Shown here: positions 18,092 through 27,263 of the stretch, in pieces | Layout: the number at the start of each line of letters is the position of its first letter | How positions within the stretch are numbered: the stretch's first letter is position 1 | Assembly: GCA_016718265.1 (NCBI GenBank) | Contig: JADKDZ010000007.1 | Location: 124,001 to 188,000, forward strand | Source: Uliginosibacterium sp. | GTDB lineage: Bacteria; Pseudomonadota; Gammaproteobacteria; Burkholderiales; Rhodocyclaceae | Length of the DNA stretch: 64,000 nt | Reading direction: 5' to 3' | The notes under the pieces: generated by a model | Told to the model about the DNA's origin: nothing | The model's database searches: none | Seen by the model: the letters and a program-made list of their open reading frames with translations, nothing else | Position numbers and translations under genes: made by a program

Positions 18092-19795
18092 CTATTCGTC
18101 GATTTGTGTGCTGACGCGCATGGCTTCTTGTACGGTCGTCTGTCCGGCCAAGGCACGCGCCACCGCATGCGCCCGCATCGTTTTGCCCAGCATTTGCGTA
18201 CGCGCAAGCTTCGTGAAATCGCTGATGTTGCTGCGGTTAAGCGCTTCGGCCAGCGTCGCGTTCATTTCAAGCATCTCGTAAATGGCCTCTCGGCCAGCGA
18301 AGCCAGACATATTGCATTGGGGGCACCCACGGCCGTACCACAAGCTTGCCTCCTGCGCGCGGTCGCCAAGCTCCAGCCGCAACCAGTTGAGCTCCATAGG
18401 GTCCGGTACGTGCGGCGTTTTGCAGGACTCGCAAATCACACGCACGAGCCGCTGCGCGATCACGCCAAGCAAGGTCGTAGACAGAAGATACTGCGGAACG
18501 CCCATGTCGAGCAGACGTGCGGGCGTGCTGACCGCATCATTTGTATGCAACGTAGATAAAAGAAGGTGGCCGGTCATCGCGGCACGCACACCGATCTGCG
18601 CGGTTTCCTGATCGAGCATCTCGCCGACGAGAACGATGTCCGGATCGTGGCGCAGCGTTGAACGCAGTACTCGCGAGAAACTCAGCTCGATTTTGTCGTT
18701 AACCTGAACCTGACTGATGCCGGGCAAACGGTACTCGACGGGATCTTCAATCGTAATGATCTTGGTGTTCGGCGCATTCAGGGTCGCAAGAGAGGCATAG
18801 AGCGTTGTCGTCTTGCCACTCCCCGTCGGCCCTGTTACCAGAATCATTCCGTAAGAATGGCGAATCATTTTCTGATAACGCTCAAGCATCAACTCCGGCA
18901 TGCCTATCCGGGCGAGGTCAAGCAAACCGGAATTCTGCGCGAGGATCCGCATCACGACCGACTCTCCGTACTGGGTCGGCATCGTGGATAAACGGATATC
19001 TACACTTTGTTGCTTGATTTTGACGTTGAACCGGCCGTCCTGCGGTAAACGCTTTTCGGATATATCCAGCCCGCTCATCAGCTTCAGTCGCAGCACCAAA
19101 GCAGGCCCGACACGACTGTCAACTTCCGTCTGGAGGTGCATTTCGCCATCAATGCGGAAGCGGATTTGCAGCTTTCGCTCTTGTGGTTCGATATGAATAT
19201 CTGACGCCTTGATCTGATAGGCATCTTCAAAGATGGACTGCAGCAGTTTAACGACTGGCGCGTCTTCCGTCGTGGCGTCCAACCCTTGCCCTGAGAAGTC
19301 AACATAGGAGTTGCCAAGGTCCCGTTGCAGCTCTCGCGCAAGACCGGAGATCTCTTCAGTGCGCCGGTAGAGCCTGTCGATCGACGCTATCAGTTGGCTT
19401 TCAGCGACAACCGCGAGGCTGATGTCCTTCTTCAAGGCTCGCGCAATTTCGTCAAAACCGAAAATGTCCGAAGGGTCGGCCATTCCCACAAGGTACTGCC
19501 GCCCCTCGTCAAGCAGCACCAATGCCCGGAACCTGCGAGCCATCGTCTCGGGAAGCAGGGCGACAATTGCCGGATCGAGATCCTTCTCGCGCAAGTCGAA
19601 ATAGGGCACACCGAGCTGATTCGCGATGGCAGTCGCGATTCTCTCTTCGGTAACGATTCTGCCTTCAACAAGCACCCGCCCCAGCTTCCGTCCGCTCTGC
19701 TTTTGTTGGGTCAGCGCTTCTTCGAGCTGTGCTTGACTGATCACCCCTTCTTGTACCAAGAGCTCCCCAAGCCGGTATTTCTGCGCTTTACCCAT
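18092..19795 (-). CDS. mshE: Pilus extension ATPase MshE
   Basis: A 567-residue GspE/PilB-type hexameric ATPase that powers MSHA pilus extension. The N-terminus has two tandem MshEN motifs (RLGELLVQEGVISQAQLEEAL and, about 30 residues on, KLGRVLVEGRIVTEERIATAI), the module shown in Vibrio MshE to bind cyclic-di-GMP. Walker A is GPTGSGKTT, Walker B DPDIVLVGEM, and the zinc tetracysteine is CESC ... CPQC. Start is the ATG at 19795; the frame extends to 19852. First gene of the msh locus, so its promoter should lie in 19796-20023, where I see no convincing boxes. Confidence 0.92.
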   Translation of the reverse strand: MGKAQKYRLGELLVQEGVISQAQLEEALTQQKQSGRKLGRVLVEGRIVTEERIATAIANQLGVPYFDLREKDLDPAIVALLPETMARRFRALVLLDEGRQYLVGMADPSDIFGFDEIARALKKDISLAVVAESQLIASIDRLYRRTEEISGLARELQRDLGNSYVDFSGQGLDATTEDAPVVKLLQSIFEDAYQIKASDIHIEPQERKLQIRFRIDGEMHLQTEVDSRVGPALVLRLKLMSGLDISEKRLPQDGRFNVKIKQQSVDIRLSTMPTQYGESVVMRILAQNSGLLDLARIGMPELMLERYQKMIRHSYGMILVTGPTGSGKTTTLYASLATLNAPNTKIITIEDPVEYRLPGISQVQVNDKIELSFSRVLRSTLRHDPDIVLVGEMLDQETAQIGVRAAMTGHLLLSTLHTNDAVSTPARLLDMGVPQYLLSTTLLGVIAQRLVRVICESCKTPHVPDPMELNWLRLELGDRAQEASLWYGRGCPQCNMSGFAGREAIYEMLEMNATLAEALNRSNISDFTKLARTQMLGKTMRAHAVARALAGQTTVQEAMRVSTQIDE

Positions 19796-20006
19796 GCCAC
19801 TGTCCTCGCCACCCGCTGCTATGTATGTGCTGCGCGCAAGCATACCCGCCACTTGCTGCCTCGACCCGCCAAGCGGGAATTACGACAAAAGGGACAAATA
19901 TCTTTAATGGGAAGAACAACCGGAATCATCGGACGTAGCGCCAGAACAGGCACACCGCAGTACGTGATGTAAAAACAGTGGCGGCAAGCAAAGCGCCAAC
20001 TGAAAG

Positions 20007-20027
20007 GCCATCCTGAGGAAGGATGGC
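20007..20027 (-). terminator. Hairpin at the end of the tRNA array
   Basis: GCCATCC and GGATGGC form a 7-bp stem with a 7-base loop; the CCA end of tRNA-Glu lies in the first arm, and CTTTC follows. It may stop transcription of the tRNA array before mshE or assist 3' processing. The short T-run makes termination uncertain. Confidence 0.4.
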
Positions 20028-20099
20028 GTCCCCACGGGGATTCGAACCCCGGTTATCGCCGTGAAAGGGCGGTGTCCTAGGCCTCTAGACGATGGGGAC
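20024..20099 (-). tRNA. tRNA-Glu (TTC), copy 1
   Basis: A 76-nt cloverleaf, acceptor GTCCCCA, anticodon TTC in CCTTTCACG, T-arm GGTTCGAATCC, encoded CCA. Last gene of the five-gene array; identical to the copy at 20377-20452. Confidence 0.97.
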
Positions 20100-20111
20100 C
20101 TGAACAATTCT

Positions 20112-20187
<76 letters not shown>

Positions 20188-20235
20188 ACAAGTTACTGCT
20201 TGCTGCACCAGCAGTCGCAGGCGACTGCCGAAATA

Positions 20236-20312
20236 TGGCGGAGTGGACGGGACTCGAACCCGCGACCCCCGGCGTGACAGGCCGGTATTCTAACCAACTG
20301 AACTACCACTCC
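20236..20312 (-). tRNA. tRNA-Asp (GTC), copy 2
   Basis: A 77-nt cloverleaf with anticodon GTC and encoded CCA, the same sequence as the copy at 4429-4505. Middle gene of the array. The flanking bases differ between the two copies. Confidence 0.97.
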
Positions 20313-20376
20313 ACGATTCGGGAAAGACCTGAATCGAAACAACCTGCGCCGCGATACGCAGCAGCGCGCAAAAAAC

Positions 20377-20452
20377 TGGCGTCCCCACGGGGATTCGAAC
20401 CCCGGTTATCGCCGTGAAAGGGCGGTGTCCTAGGCCTCTAGACGATGGGGAC
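20377..20452 (-). tRNA. tRNA-Glu (TTC), copy 2
   Basis: A 76-nt cloverleaf with anticodon TTC and encoded CCA, identical to the copy at 20024-20099. Second gene in the array, 19 bases after tRNA-Ala copy 2. Confidence 0.97.
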
Positions 20453-20471
20453 TTCGTCATTTCTCTTCACT

Positions 20472-20547
<76 letters not shown>

Positions 20548-20564
20548 GTCAGCGAAGATTTAAG

Positions 20565-20593
20565 ATTCTAAAAGAGCCTCAAAACCATGTCAA
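20565..20593 (-). promoter_or_regulatory. Sigma-70 promoter of the tRNA array
   Basis: A perfect -35 box TTGACA (20593-20588), a 17-base spacer and TAGAAT (20570-20565) on the minus strand, 18 bases before the first mature tRNA base. This is the best promoter match in the window. Confidence 0.85.
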
Positions 20594-20651
20594 GTGTGAT
20601 TGTCGAACGAAAGGAACTCGTGGCTCAGTCCTAGGCGCTGCGATTCGCATC

Positions 20652-21461
20652 TCATGCAGTAAAGTTTCTGCGAGCATGTGTGGGGACAAGTACAGTTACT
20701 TCATCGTCCGACGGCTGCCTCGCGGCTGATATTGCAACACTTAGCGCAGAGTAATTGTCGCCCCCTCTATCGGACTCGTGCGCCACGACCGAGGCCATCG
20801 CATCAAGCCATTTACGGCACTGACCACTTTCCTGCGCAAGCAACTGCTCCATTTGCTGCTCGGTGACATGCTCCCACCAACCATCCGAACAGAGCAGAAA
20901 AGTATCGCCTTCAATCAAGGACAGCAACTGGTCACTTACGGTGGTTTCTAACTCTCCGTCGTTGCCGATGGCTGAAGTCAGCATGTTTCGGTTGGGGTGC
21001 GTCCGTATCATGTCGATTGATCCATAACCTGCGTCAATCATGTTTTGCACAAGGCTGTGGTCGCGCGTCTGGTAGCACAGCCGCCCTTCGCGGAACATGT
21101 ACAACCTTGAGTCGCCAACATGGCCCCAAACAGCCCGGCGATTCTGCCGATCGACAAGGAGCACGACACATGTCGCGTACATGTCCTGACCGCTCTCACG
21201 CTTTACATCAAGGACAGCAGCCTGCGCCAGCTGAATCAAAGCACTCACGCGCTCGCTGCTGACTTCTTGGCACGCGCGAAATTCAGCGATCACGGTTTCA
21301 ACAACAATTCTGGAAGCCAGATCTCCGTTCCCGTGTCCACCAGCCCCGTCAGAGACCACCCAGCAGGACGCATCGGAGGCATCCCAAAACAATAGCGCGT
21401 CCTCATTCCGCCTACGTCCGCCGACGAATGACAAATGCGCGGTATGAATATCCATCACCAT
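20652..21461 (-). CDS. PP2C-family Ser/Thr protein phosphatase
   Basis: A 269-residue PPM/PP2C-type metal-dependent phosphatase. Motifs in order are RRNED (metal Asp), VVSDGAGGHGNG, WGHVGDSRLY, LLCSDGWWEHV and RGGDNYSAL, so all metal ligands look intact. It is the size of stand-alone bacterial PP2C enzymes such as Stp1/PppA. The next gene encodes an FHA protein, which fits a phosphothreonine signalling unit, but no Ser/Thr kinase lies in the window. ATG at 21461; a second in-frame ATG lies two codons later. Confidence 0.9.
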   Translation of the reverse strand: MVMDIHTAHLSFVGGRRRNEDALLFWDASDASCWVVSDGAGGHGNGDLASRIVVETVIAEFRACQEVSSERVSALIQLAQAAVLDVKRESGQDMYATCVVLLVDRQNRRAVWGHVGDSRLYMFREGRLCYQTRDHSLVQNMIDAGYGSIDMIRTHPNRNMLTSAIGNDGELETTVSDQLLSLIEGDTFLLCSDGWWEHVTEQQMEQLLAQESGQCRKWLDAMASVVAHESDRGGDNYSALSVAISAARQPSDDEVTVLVPTHARRNFTA

Positions 21462-21499
21462 GCGTTAGCGGCCCTGCTCCAAGTTAAAAGAACGCTCAC

Positions 21500-22207
21500 T
21501 CATTCTTTTGACAGGCTCTTCGCGTGGATCAATTCGTACAAGTTTCGTACCACTTCAGTGACCATGTCGACGTACTTCGCCTCATAAAAAGACCACAGCC
21601 GTTCGCTATCGGAAGCCTCGACCACGGGGCAAGGCCATGAGTCAGACAGGGCCACGCGCTGTATGTGAAGTGGTTCAAAGACACTGAGAATAGAGGCGAT
21701 GCGTGCCTTCAACTCCTGCTCTGACAAGCTTCTGTCACGGGCATTGCACAGGAGTTCGTCAAACGGATCGGACGACAACCCGCTATCGTCTTGACCTTCC
21801 ACGTCAAGGGAGGTCACTCCCCACGGCACCAAGGACCTGCCAAGATCAAAGGGCGGAGATGCATCCGCTGCGCCCCTACGCTTATCCGGCTGACTTCCGG
21901 GAATCTCGACTCTCATCCTGAAACCGGCCGCGTCAATGACATCACCGTCATGCAGACGAAGGCTACTACCCTTGGTCAGCGGAATACCATTAACCACCGT
22001 TGGCGTCGCCCCCTGATCAATCAGGCAGAAATGGTTACGCTCAAAATGCACCAAGGCTTGAACTCTCGACAAGCGACGCTCAGGGTCCGGCAGGGTCAGC
22101 TGATTGCGTTCATCGCGACCGATACCGCCACCCGCCTCACCAAAACACGCCGCCACAGGCGTTTCTAAAGGCCGGCCGTTTACGCTGATCAAGGCTACAC
22201 GCAGCAC
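21500..22207 (-). CDS. FHA-domain protein
   Basis: A protein of about 235 residues with an N-terminal forkhead-associated domain (about 20-95): GGIGRDERNQLTLP, RRLSRVQALV and VNGIPL. The usual Ser-Arg-x-His is Ser-Arg-Val-Gln here. The N-terminal layout resembles the type VI secretion protein TagH/Fha, but no other T6SS gene is nearby. I start it at the GTG at 22207, preceded by GGGGGT; the open frame runs to 22441, but its upstream part overlaps the M61 gene. The C-terminal ~80 residues are helical and not recognised. Probably binds phosphothreonine targets controlled by the adjacent phosphatase. Confidence 0.7.
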   Translation of the reverse strand: MLRVALISVNGRPLETPVAACFGEAGGGIGRDERNQLTLPDPERRLSRVQALVHFERNHFCLIDQGATPTVVNGIPLTKGSSLRLHDGDVIDAAGFRMRVEIPGSQPDKRRGAADASPPFDLGRSLVPWGVTSLDVEGQDDSGLSSDPFDELLCNARDRSLSEQELKARIASILSVFEPLHIQRVALSDSWPCPVVEASDSERLWSFYEAKYVDMVTEVVRNLYELIHAKSLSKE

Positions 22208-22340
22208 CGCTACACCCCCGTTGTTCTTGCTCGGCGTTGATCGACACAGGCGCGAAGCCTCAATGTGGTCGATTGCAACACATCCGGAATGCGCGACACA
22301 ACCGTACGCACGAAGCCGCACGCCCAATTCCGACGAAGGG

Positions 22341-24137
22341 TTACCCTTCGTGTGGTGTATCTGCTTGAAGCCAGTCTCCGAGCAGAGCACGCGTACGTGC
22401 AGAGAGTCTGCTTCGAAAACTGAGCTCACGTTCTTCAACACAATGCGGATTGAGCATCACCTCATAACTTCTCAGCTCATCGCGTCGAAAAACAGTGACT
22501 CCCAGCAACTCGCCCGTCTGGCATCGCATGAGCAGTTTCTCGAAGTTTGTCGCAGTCACCCGCAACTCATTCACTGCGACCAATTCGTCCCCCGCCGATA
22601 GCCCCGCGAACTGCCCAGAGCCTCCGTCGAGAACTGCCGACACGCGGAGAATGGAGCCATCAGCCTTTACCCGTATCCCCAGCCCGGACGCACGCGAACC
22701 CGTCTTCTTAGCGAGGACAACCCCGAATGCCTTGAACAGCCGGTCAAGGGGCACGTCTGCGTATCCCATAACCCACGCCGCGATGTCTTTGCCGACGTCG
22801 ACGCCTGTCGCGGCGTGAATGATCTGGGGCATCGCCTCTTCCGGCACTCCGCCGACTGAGCGCCCATAGTGTTTCCACAAATGACGCATCACATCGTCAA
22901 GCGAGAACCTGCCATCACTCTTGAGACGAATCGTCAAATCCAGCCCTAAAGCAACGAGCGCCCCCTTCTGGTAATAGCTGACAATAGCGTTCGGGCTGTT
23001 CTCATCCTGCCGATAGTATTTTGTCCAGGCGTCGAAAGACGAGTCAGCAAGACTCTGTTTCAACCGACCACTGTTGCGCTCCACCGCAGAGATCGTCTTC
23101 GCGATCAAGCCTAGATACTCTTTTGCGCTGATCAATCCCGCGCGGATCAAGGCAAGATCGTCGTAGTACGACGTAAAGCCCTCAAAAACCCAAAGCAGGC
23201 GTGTGTAATTCTCTTCATAGAGCTTGTATGGGATAAACGCCTGCGGCTTGATGCGCTTGATGTGCCACGCGTGAAAATACTCGTGGCTACACAGACCCAG
23301 AAAGCCACGATAGGCGTCATCAATCGATTCTTCGCCAAATGCGGGCAAGTCATTTCTGGCACAAATCAAGGCGGAACTTGCTCGGTGCTCCAACCCCCCG
23401 TATCCATCGCCAACAGCCATAACCAGAAAAAGATACTGATCAAATGGCAGGGAGCCACCAAACAGTCGGGCTACTGCACTACAGACCTTTTGCAGATCAG
23501 CACTCAGGCGCTGAAGATCAAATCTCCCACGACCTGTAATAACCATGCGATGTGGAACGCCGGACACCATAAAACCCAGCGATTCAAAGCTCCCCATTTC
23601 CACAGGATGATCAATCAACTCATCATAATCAGCGGCCAAGCGCGCCCCAAACCCTTGCTCGTCCACGCCCTTACCAGGCGCTACAGGGAGTGTAGTCGCC
23701 ACTCTCCAAGTACTGTATGCAGCGCCCTCCGGGCGGCAGATTTCAACTTGATGCGGCGTATTTTCTCTACCTACGACGCTGAGGAACAGTTGCGTCCCGT
23801 TGAAGAAGCCATGACTCTGATCGAGGTGAGCACACCGAACCGACAAGTCCCAGGCATAGACAAGGGTCTCAACCTGCAATGGCGCTGTGGAAGCAAGCGG
23901 CCCGGTCTTCCACGTGTGCTTGTCGATTTTCTCTAGCAGCACCGGCCGCGCGGCCTGCCATGCCTTTATTTCCACGATGTTTCTCGAGAACTCACGAATC
24001 ATGTAGCTCCCGGGAATCCACGCCGGCAACCGGAGCGTTTCCCCTTCGGCAAGGGGGGTATGAACGCTCAGCGTCACGCTGAAAATGTGCGCTTGCGGGT
24101 TAACGGGCTCAACCCGGTAATCGAGGCTTGGCGACAT
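22341..24137 (-). CDS. M61 glycyl-aminopeptidase-type protease with PDZ domain
   Basis: A 598-residue M61-family metallopeptidase. It has the N-terminal beta-sandwich domain (LRLPAWIPGSYMIREFSRN), the zinc motif HEYFH at residues 285-289 with FEGFTSYYDDL further on, and a C-terminal PDZ domain (about 490-570, including LSAGDELVAVNELRV). No signal peptide is evident, so it is probably cytoplasmic. Start is the ATG at 24137; a TTG three codons upstream is less likely. Known members cleave N-terminal Gly/Ala peptides. Confidence 0.88.
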   Translation of the reverse strand: MSPSLDYRVEPVNPQAHIFSVTLSVHTPLAEGETLRLPAWIPGSYMIREFSRNIVEIKAWQAARPVLLEKIDKHTWKTGPLASTAPLQVETLVYAWDLSVRCAHLDQSHGFFNGTQLFLSVVGRENTPHQVEICRPEGAAYSTWRVATTLPVAPGKGVDEQGFGARLAADYDELIDHPVEMGSFESLGFMVSGVPHRMVITGRGRFDLQRLSADLQKVCSAVARLFGGSLPFDQYLFLVMAVGDGYGGLEHRASSALICARNDLPAFGEESIDDAYRGFLGLCSHEYFHAWHIKRIKPQAFIPYKLYEENYTRLLWVFEGFTSYYDDLALIRAGLISAKEYLGLIAKTISAVERNSGRLKQSLADSSFDAWTKYYRQDENSPNAIVSYYQKGALVALGLDLTIRLKSDGRFSLDDVMRHLWKHYGRSVGGVPEEAMPQIIHAATGVDVGKDIAAWVMGYADVPLDRLFKAFGVVLAKKTGSRASGLGIRVKADGSILRVSAVLDGGSGQFAGLSAGDELVAVNELRVTATNFEKLLMRCQTGELLGVTVFRRDELRSYEVMLNPHCVEERELSFRSRLSARTRALLGDWLQADTPHEG

Positions 24138-24601
24138 GGCTGGCAACTACTCCAGAGCAAAAAACTCAAGATACGACGAATGTAGGGCACGTAGCACTCA
24201 GTGTTGCAGTTCGTGCAGCCGCCCTTCCCCACACAAAGATCCCGTCACGCCCTCCCGCGAACCTCCCGTCCGAAGGTTCGACAAGCTACCACGCCTTGCC
24301 CTCATGAACAGCCCGAGCCGCGTACTCACAAAGAAACCGGCACAACAAACACTTAAATAATTGATTTTTAACAATAATATTTATCCATAAACCCCGTTTG
24401 CATAATCCACAAGGCTACTTAGGTAATAGCGAACAATTTGTTCGATTGTCGAAGCTATTGTTTGAGGCTAATCAAGGGGGCTGGACGGATTCATACAAAC
24501 AATGCGATTGTCCGAAACGTTTTTTTCTAAAACGCTTGGACTTGTTGCACGCAATCCCCCCGCTAGTGGTGGTAATAACTTAACAACATCTGGAGGCAAG
24601 T
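24138..24601. other. Intergenic region upstream of hppA
   Basis: 464 bases without a convincing gene. The stretch 24350-24410 is clearly AT-rich compared with its surroundings and is the likely promoter area for the pyrophosphatase gene; TTGATT at 24361 and CATAAT at 24401 are weak boxes that do not pair well with each other. CTGGAGG at 24590-24596 is the ribosome site of the next gene. It also serves as the upstream region of the divergent M61 gene. Confidence 0.5.
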
Positions 24602-27091
24602 ATGTCGTTTGCAAGTAGCACTGGCGCAGCCTTATCGCGCCCACTGCGGTGCCTGCTCGTCCTGGCATTCGGTGCAATATCTGCGTCTGCGCACGCCAGT
24701 TCTGGCGAAGCAAGTCTTGTGTTACCGAGTTTCAGTGATCCGCAGCTCGCCACCTTTCTGGGCGGCATGACGGGTTCCAGCCTCCTGACGCTGGGCTTGT
24801 TTGTCTGTCTGGCCGGTTTGTTGTTTGGCGCGGTGATCTACACGCAGGTCAAGAAGCTGCCGGTGCATCGCTCGATGGCCGAGGTCAGCGACCTGATCTA
24901 CGAAACCTGCAAGACCTACATGCAGACCCAGGGAAAATTCCTGCTTATCCTTGAAGCCTTCATTGCCGTCATCATCATCGCCTACTTTGGGTGGGTGCAG
25001 CACATGGCTGCCATGGAAGTCGCACTGATTCTGGCGTTCTCGCTGATCGGTATTGCGGGTTCGTTCGGTGTTGCCTGGTTTGGCATCCGCATCAATACCC
25101 TTGCAAACAGCCGTACGGCGTTTGCCTCGCTGGAAGGCAAAGCGTTCCCGGTGTACGCGATTCCGCTCAAGTCCGGGATTTCAATCGGCATGCTGCTGAT
25201 TTCGACCGAACTGCTGATCATGCTTTGCATCCTGCTGTTCGTCTCTCCGGCGCTGGCCGGCAAGTGCTTCATCGGCTTTGCAATTGGTGAGTCACTTGGC
25301 GCGGCGGCGCTGCGGATTGCCGGCGGTATCTTCACCAAGATCGCCGATATCGGTTCGGACCTGATGAAGATTGTCTTCAAGGTCAAGGAAGACGATGCGC
25401 GCAACCCCGGCGTGATCGCGGACTGCACCGGTGACAACGCAGGTGACTCTGTCGGCCCGACGGCAGACGGCTTTGAAACCTATGGGGTGACTGGCGTTGC
25501 GCTGATTTCGTTCATCATGCTGGCCGTTCCTGACGCTGCCGTCCAGGTCCAGCTTCTCGTCTGGATTTTCGTCATGCGTATCATGATGATCTTCGCTTCT
25601 GGCTTCTCCTACATCGGCAACGAAATGGTGATGAAGTCGATGTTTGGTAACAAGGATCGCTTCAATTTCGAACACCCGCTGACCTCGCTTGTCTGGGTCA
25701 CCTCCGTCGTGTCAGTGATCCTGACCTTCATCGTCTCCAAGGCCTTGATTGGTGACATCACGATTGGCGGTCAGGTTTACGCCAATCTCTGGTGGCAGCT
25801 CTCCCTGATCATCACCTTCGGTACGCTTGCCGGGGCAATCATCCCTGAAGTCGTCAAGGTGTTCACCTCTACCAGCTCACGCCATGTCCGCGAAGTCGTA
25901 ACGGCCTCGCGTGAGGGCGGCGCCAGCCTGAACATTCTGGCGGGCCTGACTGCCGGTAACTTCTCGGCATTCTGGATGGGCGTTGTGATCGTCGGACTGA
26001 TGACGGGAGCCTACCTTGTGTCGCAGGGAGAACTGTCGCACGTGATCAACCCTGACGCAGCCAAGGCCAGTGTAATGGCAGCGGTCTTTTCGTTCGGTTT
26101 GGTCGCCTTTGGCTTCCTGGGCATGGGCCCGGTGACCATCGCGGTTGATTCTTACGGCCCGGTGACCGACAACGCACAATCGGTGTATGAGCTCTCAACC
26201 ATCGAGACGATTCAAGGCATTGAAGCCGAGGTAAAGAAAGATTTCGGCATTACCGTCAATTTTGAAAAGGCCAAAGACCTTCTCGAAGAAAACGATGGTG
26301 CCGGCAACACCTTCAAGGCCACAGCCAAACCCGTGTTGATCGGTACAGCGGTGGTAGGCGCGACGACCATGGTGTTTTCAATCATCATGCTGCTGACTGA
26401 CGGCTTGAACAGCGTCGCTGACGTGCAGAAGCTCTCCATGCTCTACCCGCCGTTCCTGCTGGGCTTGATCTCGGGTGGCGCGACCATTTTCTGGTTCTCT
26501 GGCGCTTCAACGCAGGCAGTTTCCACGGGCGCTTACCGGGCAGTCGAGTTCATCAAGCGCAACATGAAGCTGGACAGCACTGAAAAGGCCTCGGTGGAAG
26601 ACTCGAAGAAGGTCGTGGCAATCTGCACCCAGTATGCGCAGAAAGGCATGTTCAACATCTTCCTGGCAGTGTTCTTCGGCACACTCGCTTGCGCGTTCAT
26701 TGAGCCGTTCTTCTTCATCGGTTACCTGATTTCCCTGGCCATCATCGGTCTGTATCAGGCAGTGTTCATGGCCAATGCGGGTGGCGCGTGGGATAACGCG
26801 AAGAAGATCGTGGAGACCGAATTGCGCGCCAAGGGAACGGACTTGCACGCTGCAGCCGTGATTGGTGACACGGTTGGCGATCCCTTCAAGGACACCTCCT
26901 CGGTTGCGATGAATCCAATCATCAAGTTCACCACCCTGTTTGGCCTGTTGGCCGTTGAAATGGCGGTTGGCCTGCACGAGCAAGGCAACACCACGGTTCA
27001 GTACGGCTTGGCAGCCATATTCCTGATACTGAACCTGATCTTCGTCTATCGCAGCTTCTACGGCATGCGGATCGAGACGCAAGCCGAGTAA
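24602..27091 (+). CDS. hppA: Membrane-bound ion-pumping pyrophosphatase
   Basis: An 829-residue, ~16-helix membrane pyrophosphatase that couples PPi hydrolysis to cation export. Catalytic-face motifs are present in somewhat divergent form: EDDARNPGVIADCTGDNAGD with GPTADGFETY (about 263-293), YGPVTDNAQ (518-526), MANAGGAWDNAKK (723-735) and GDTVGDPFKDTS (755-766). At the site that decides K+ dependence (GNT-x-A/K) the sequence is GNTFKAT with Lys572, which predicts a K+-independent, and so probably H+-pumping, enzyme. The N-terminus carries a signal-like leader (to about residue 32). Good ribosome site CTGGAGG. An intrinsic terminator follows. Confidence 0.92.
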   Translation: MSFASSTGAALSRPLRCLLVLAFGAISASAHASSGEASLVLPSFSDPQLATFLGGMTGSSLLTLGLFVCLAGLLFGAVIYTQVKKLPVHRSMAEVSDLIYETCKTYMQTQGKFLLILEAFIAVIIIAYFGWVQHMAAMEVALILAFSLIGIAGSFGVAWFGIRINTLANSRTAFASLEGKAFPVYAIPLKSGISIGMLLISTELLIMLCILLFVSPALAGKCFIGFAIGESLGAAALRIAGGIFTKIADIGSDLMKIVFKVKEDDARNPGVIADCTGDNAGDSVGPTADGFETYGVTGVALISFIMLAVPDAAVQVQLLVWIFVMRIMMIFASGFSYIGNEMVMKSMFGNKDRFNFEHPLTSLVWVTSVVSVILTFIVSKALIGDITIGGQVYANLWWQLSLIITFGTLAGAIIPEVVKVFTSTSSRHVREVVTASREGGASLNILAGLTAGNFSAFWMGVVIVGLMTGAYLVSQGELSHVINPDAAKASVMAAVFSFGLVAFGFLGMGPVTIAVDSYGPVTDNAQSVYELSTIETIQGIEAEVKKDFGITVNFEKAKDLLEENDGAGNTFKATAKPVLIGTAVVGATTMVFSIIMLLTDGLNSVADVQKLSMLYPPFLLGLISGGATIFWFSGASTQAVSTGAYRAVEFIKRNMKLDSTEKASVEDSKKVVAICTQYAQKGMFNIFLAVFFGTLACAFIEPFFFIGYLISLAIIGLYQAVFMANAGGAWDNAKKIVETELRAKGTDLHAAAVIGDTVGDPFKDTSSVAMNPIIKFTTLFGLLAVEMAVGLHEQGNTTVQYGLAAIFLILNLIFVYRSFYGMRIETQAE

Positions 27092-27128
27092 TCCTGACGA
27101 GAGGGTGCGTTCTGCCCTCTTCGCGCAT

Positions 27129-27162
27129 GAAATGGAGCCGCTAATGTCGGCTCCATTTTTTT
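27129..27162 (+). terminator. Intrinsic terminator of hppA
   Basis: ATGGAGCCG and CGGCTCCAT form a 9-bp perfect stem around a 7-base loop, followed by a run of seven T. It isolates hppA from the bio operon downstream. Confidence 0.9.
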
Positions 27163-27263
27163 GGTGGTTTTCCGCCTTCAGTCTCATCAATAAGGTCGCT
27201 GCACAGTTCCTTGGCACTCTCGCCTAGAATGGCGATCCGTTTTTCGGCAGACCTGTGTCCCCA

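Noticed and set aside
19824..19850. TGGCGGG..CTTGC upstream of mshE as a sigma-54 promoter
   Set aside because: The GG-to-GC distance is one base too long for the -24/-12 consensus, and the middle bases do not match.
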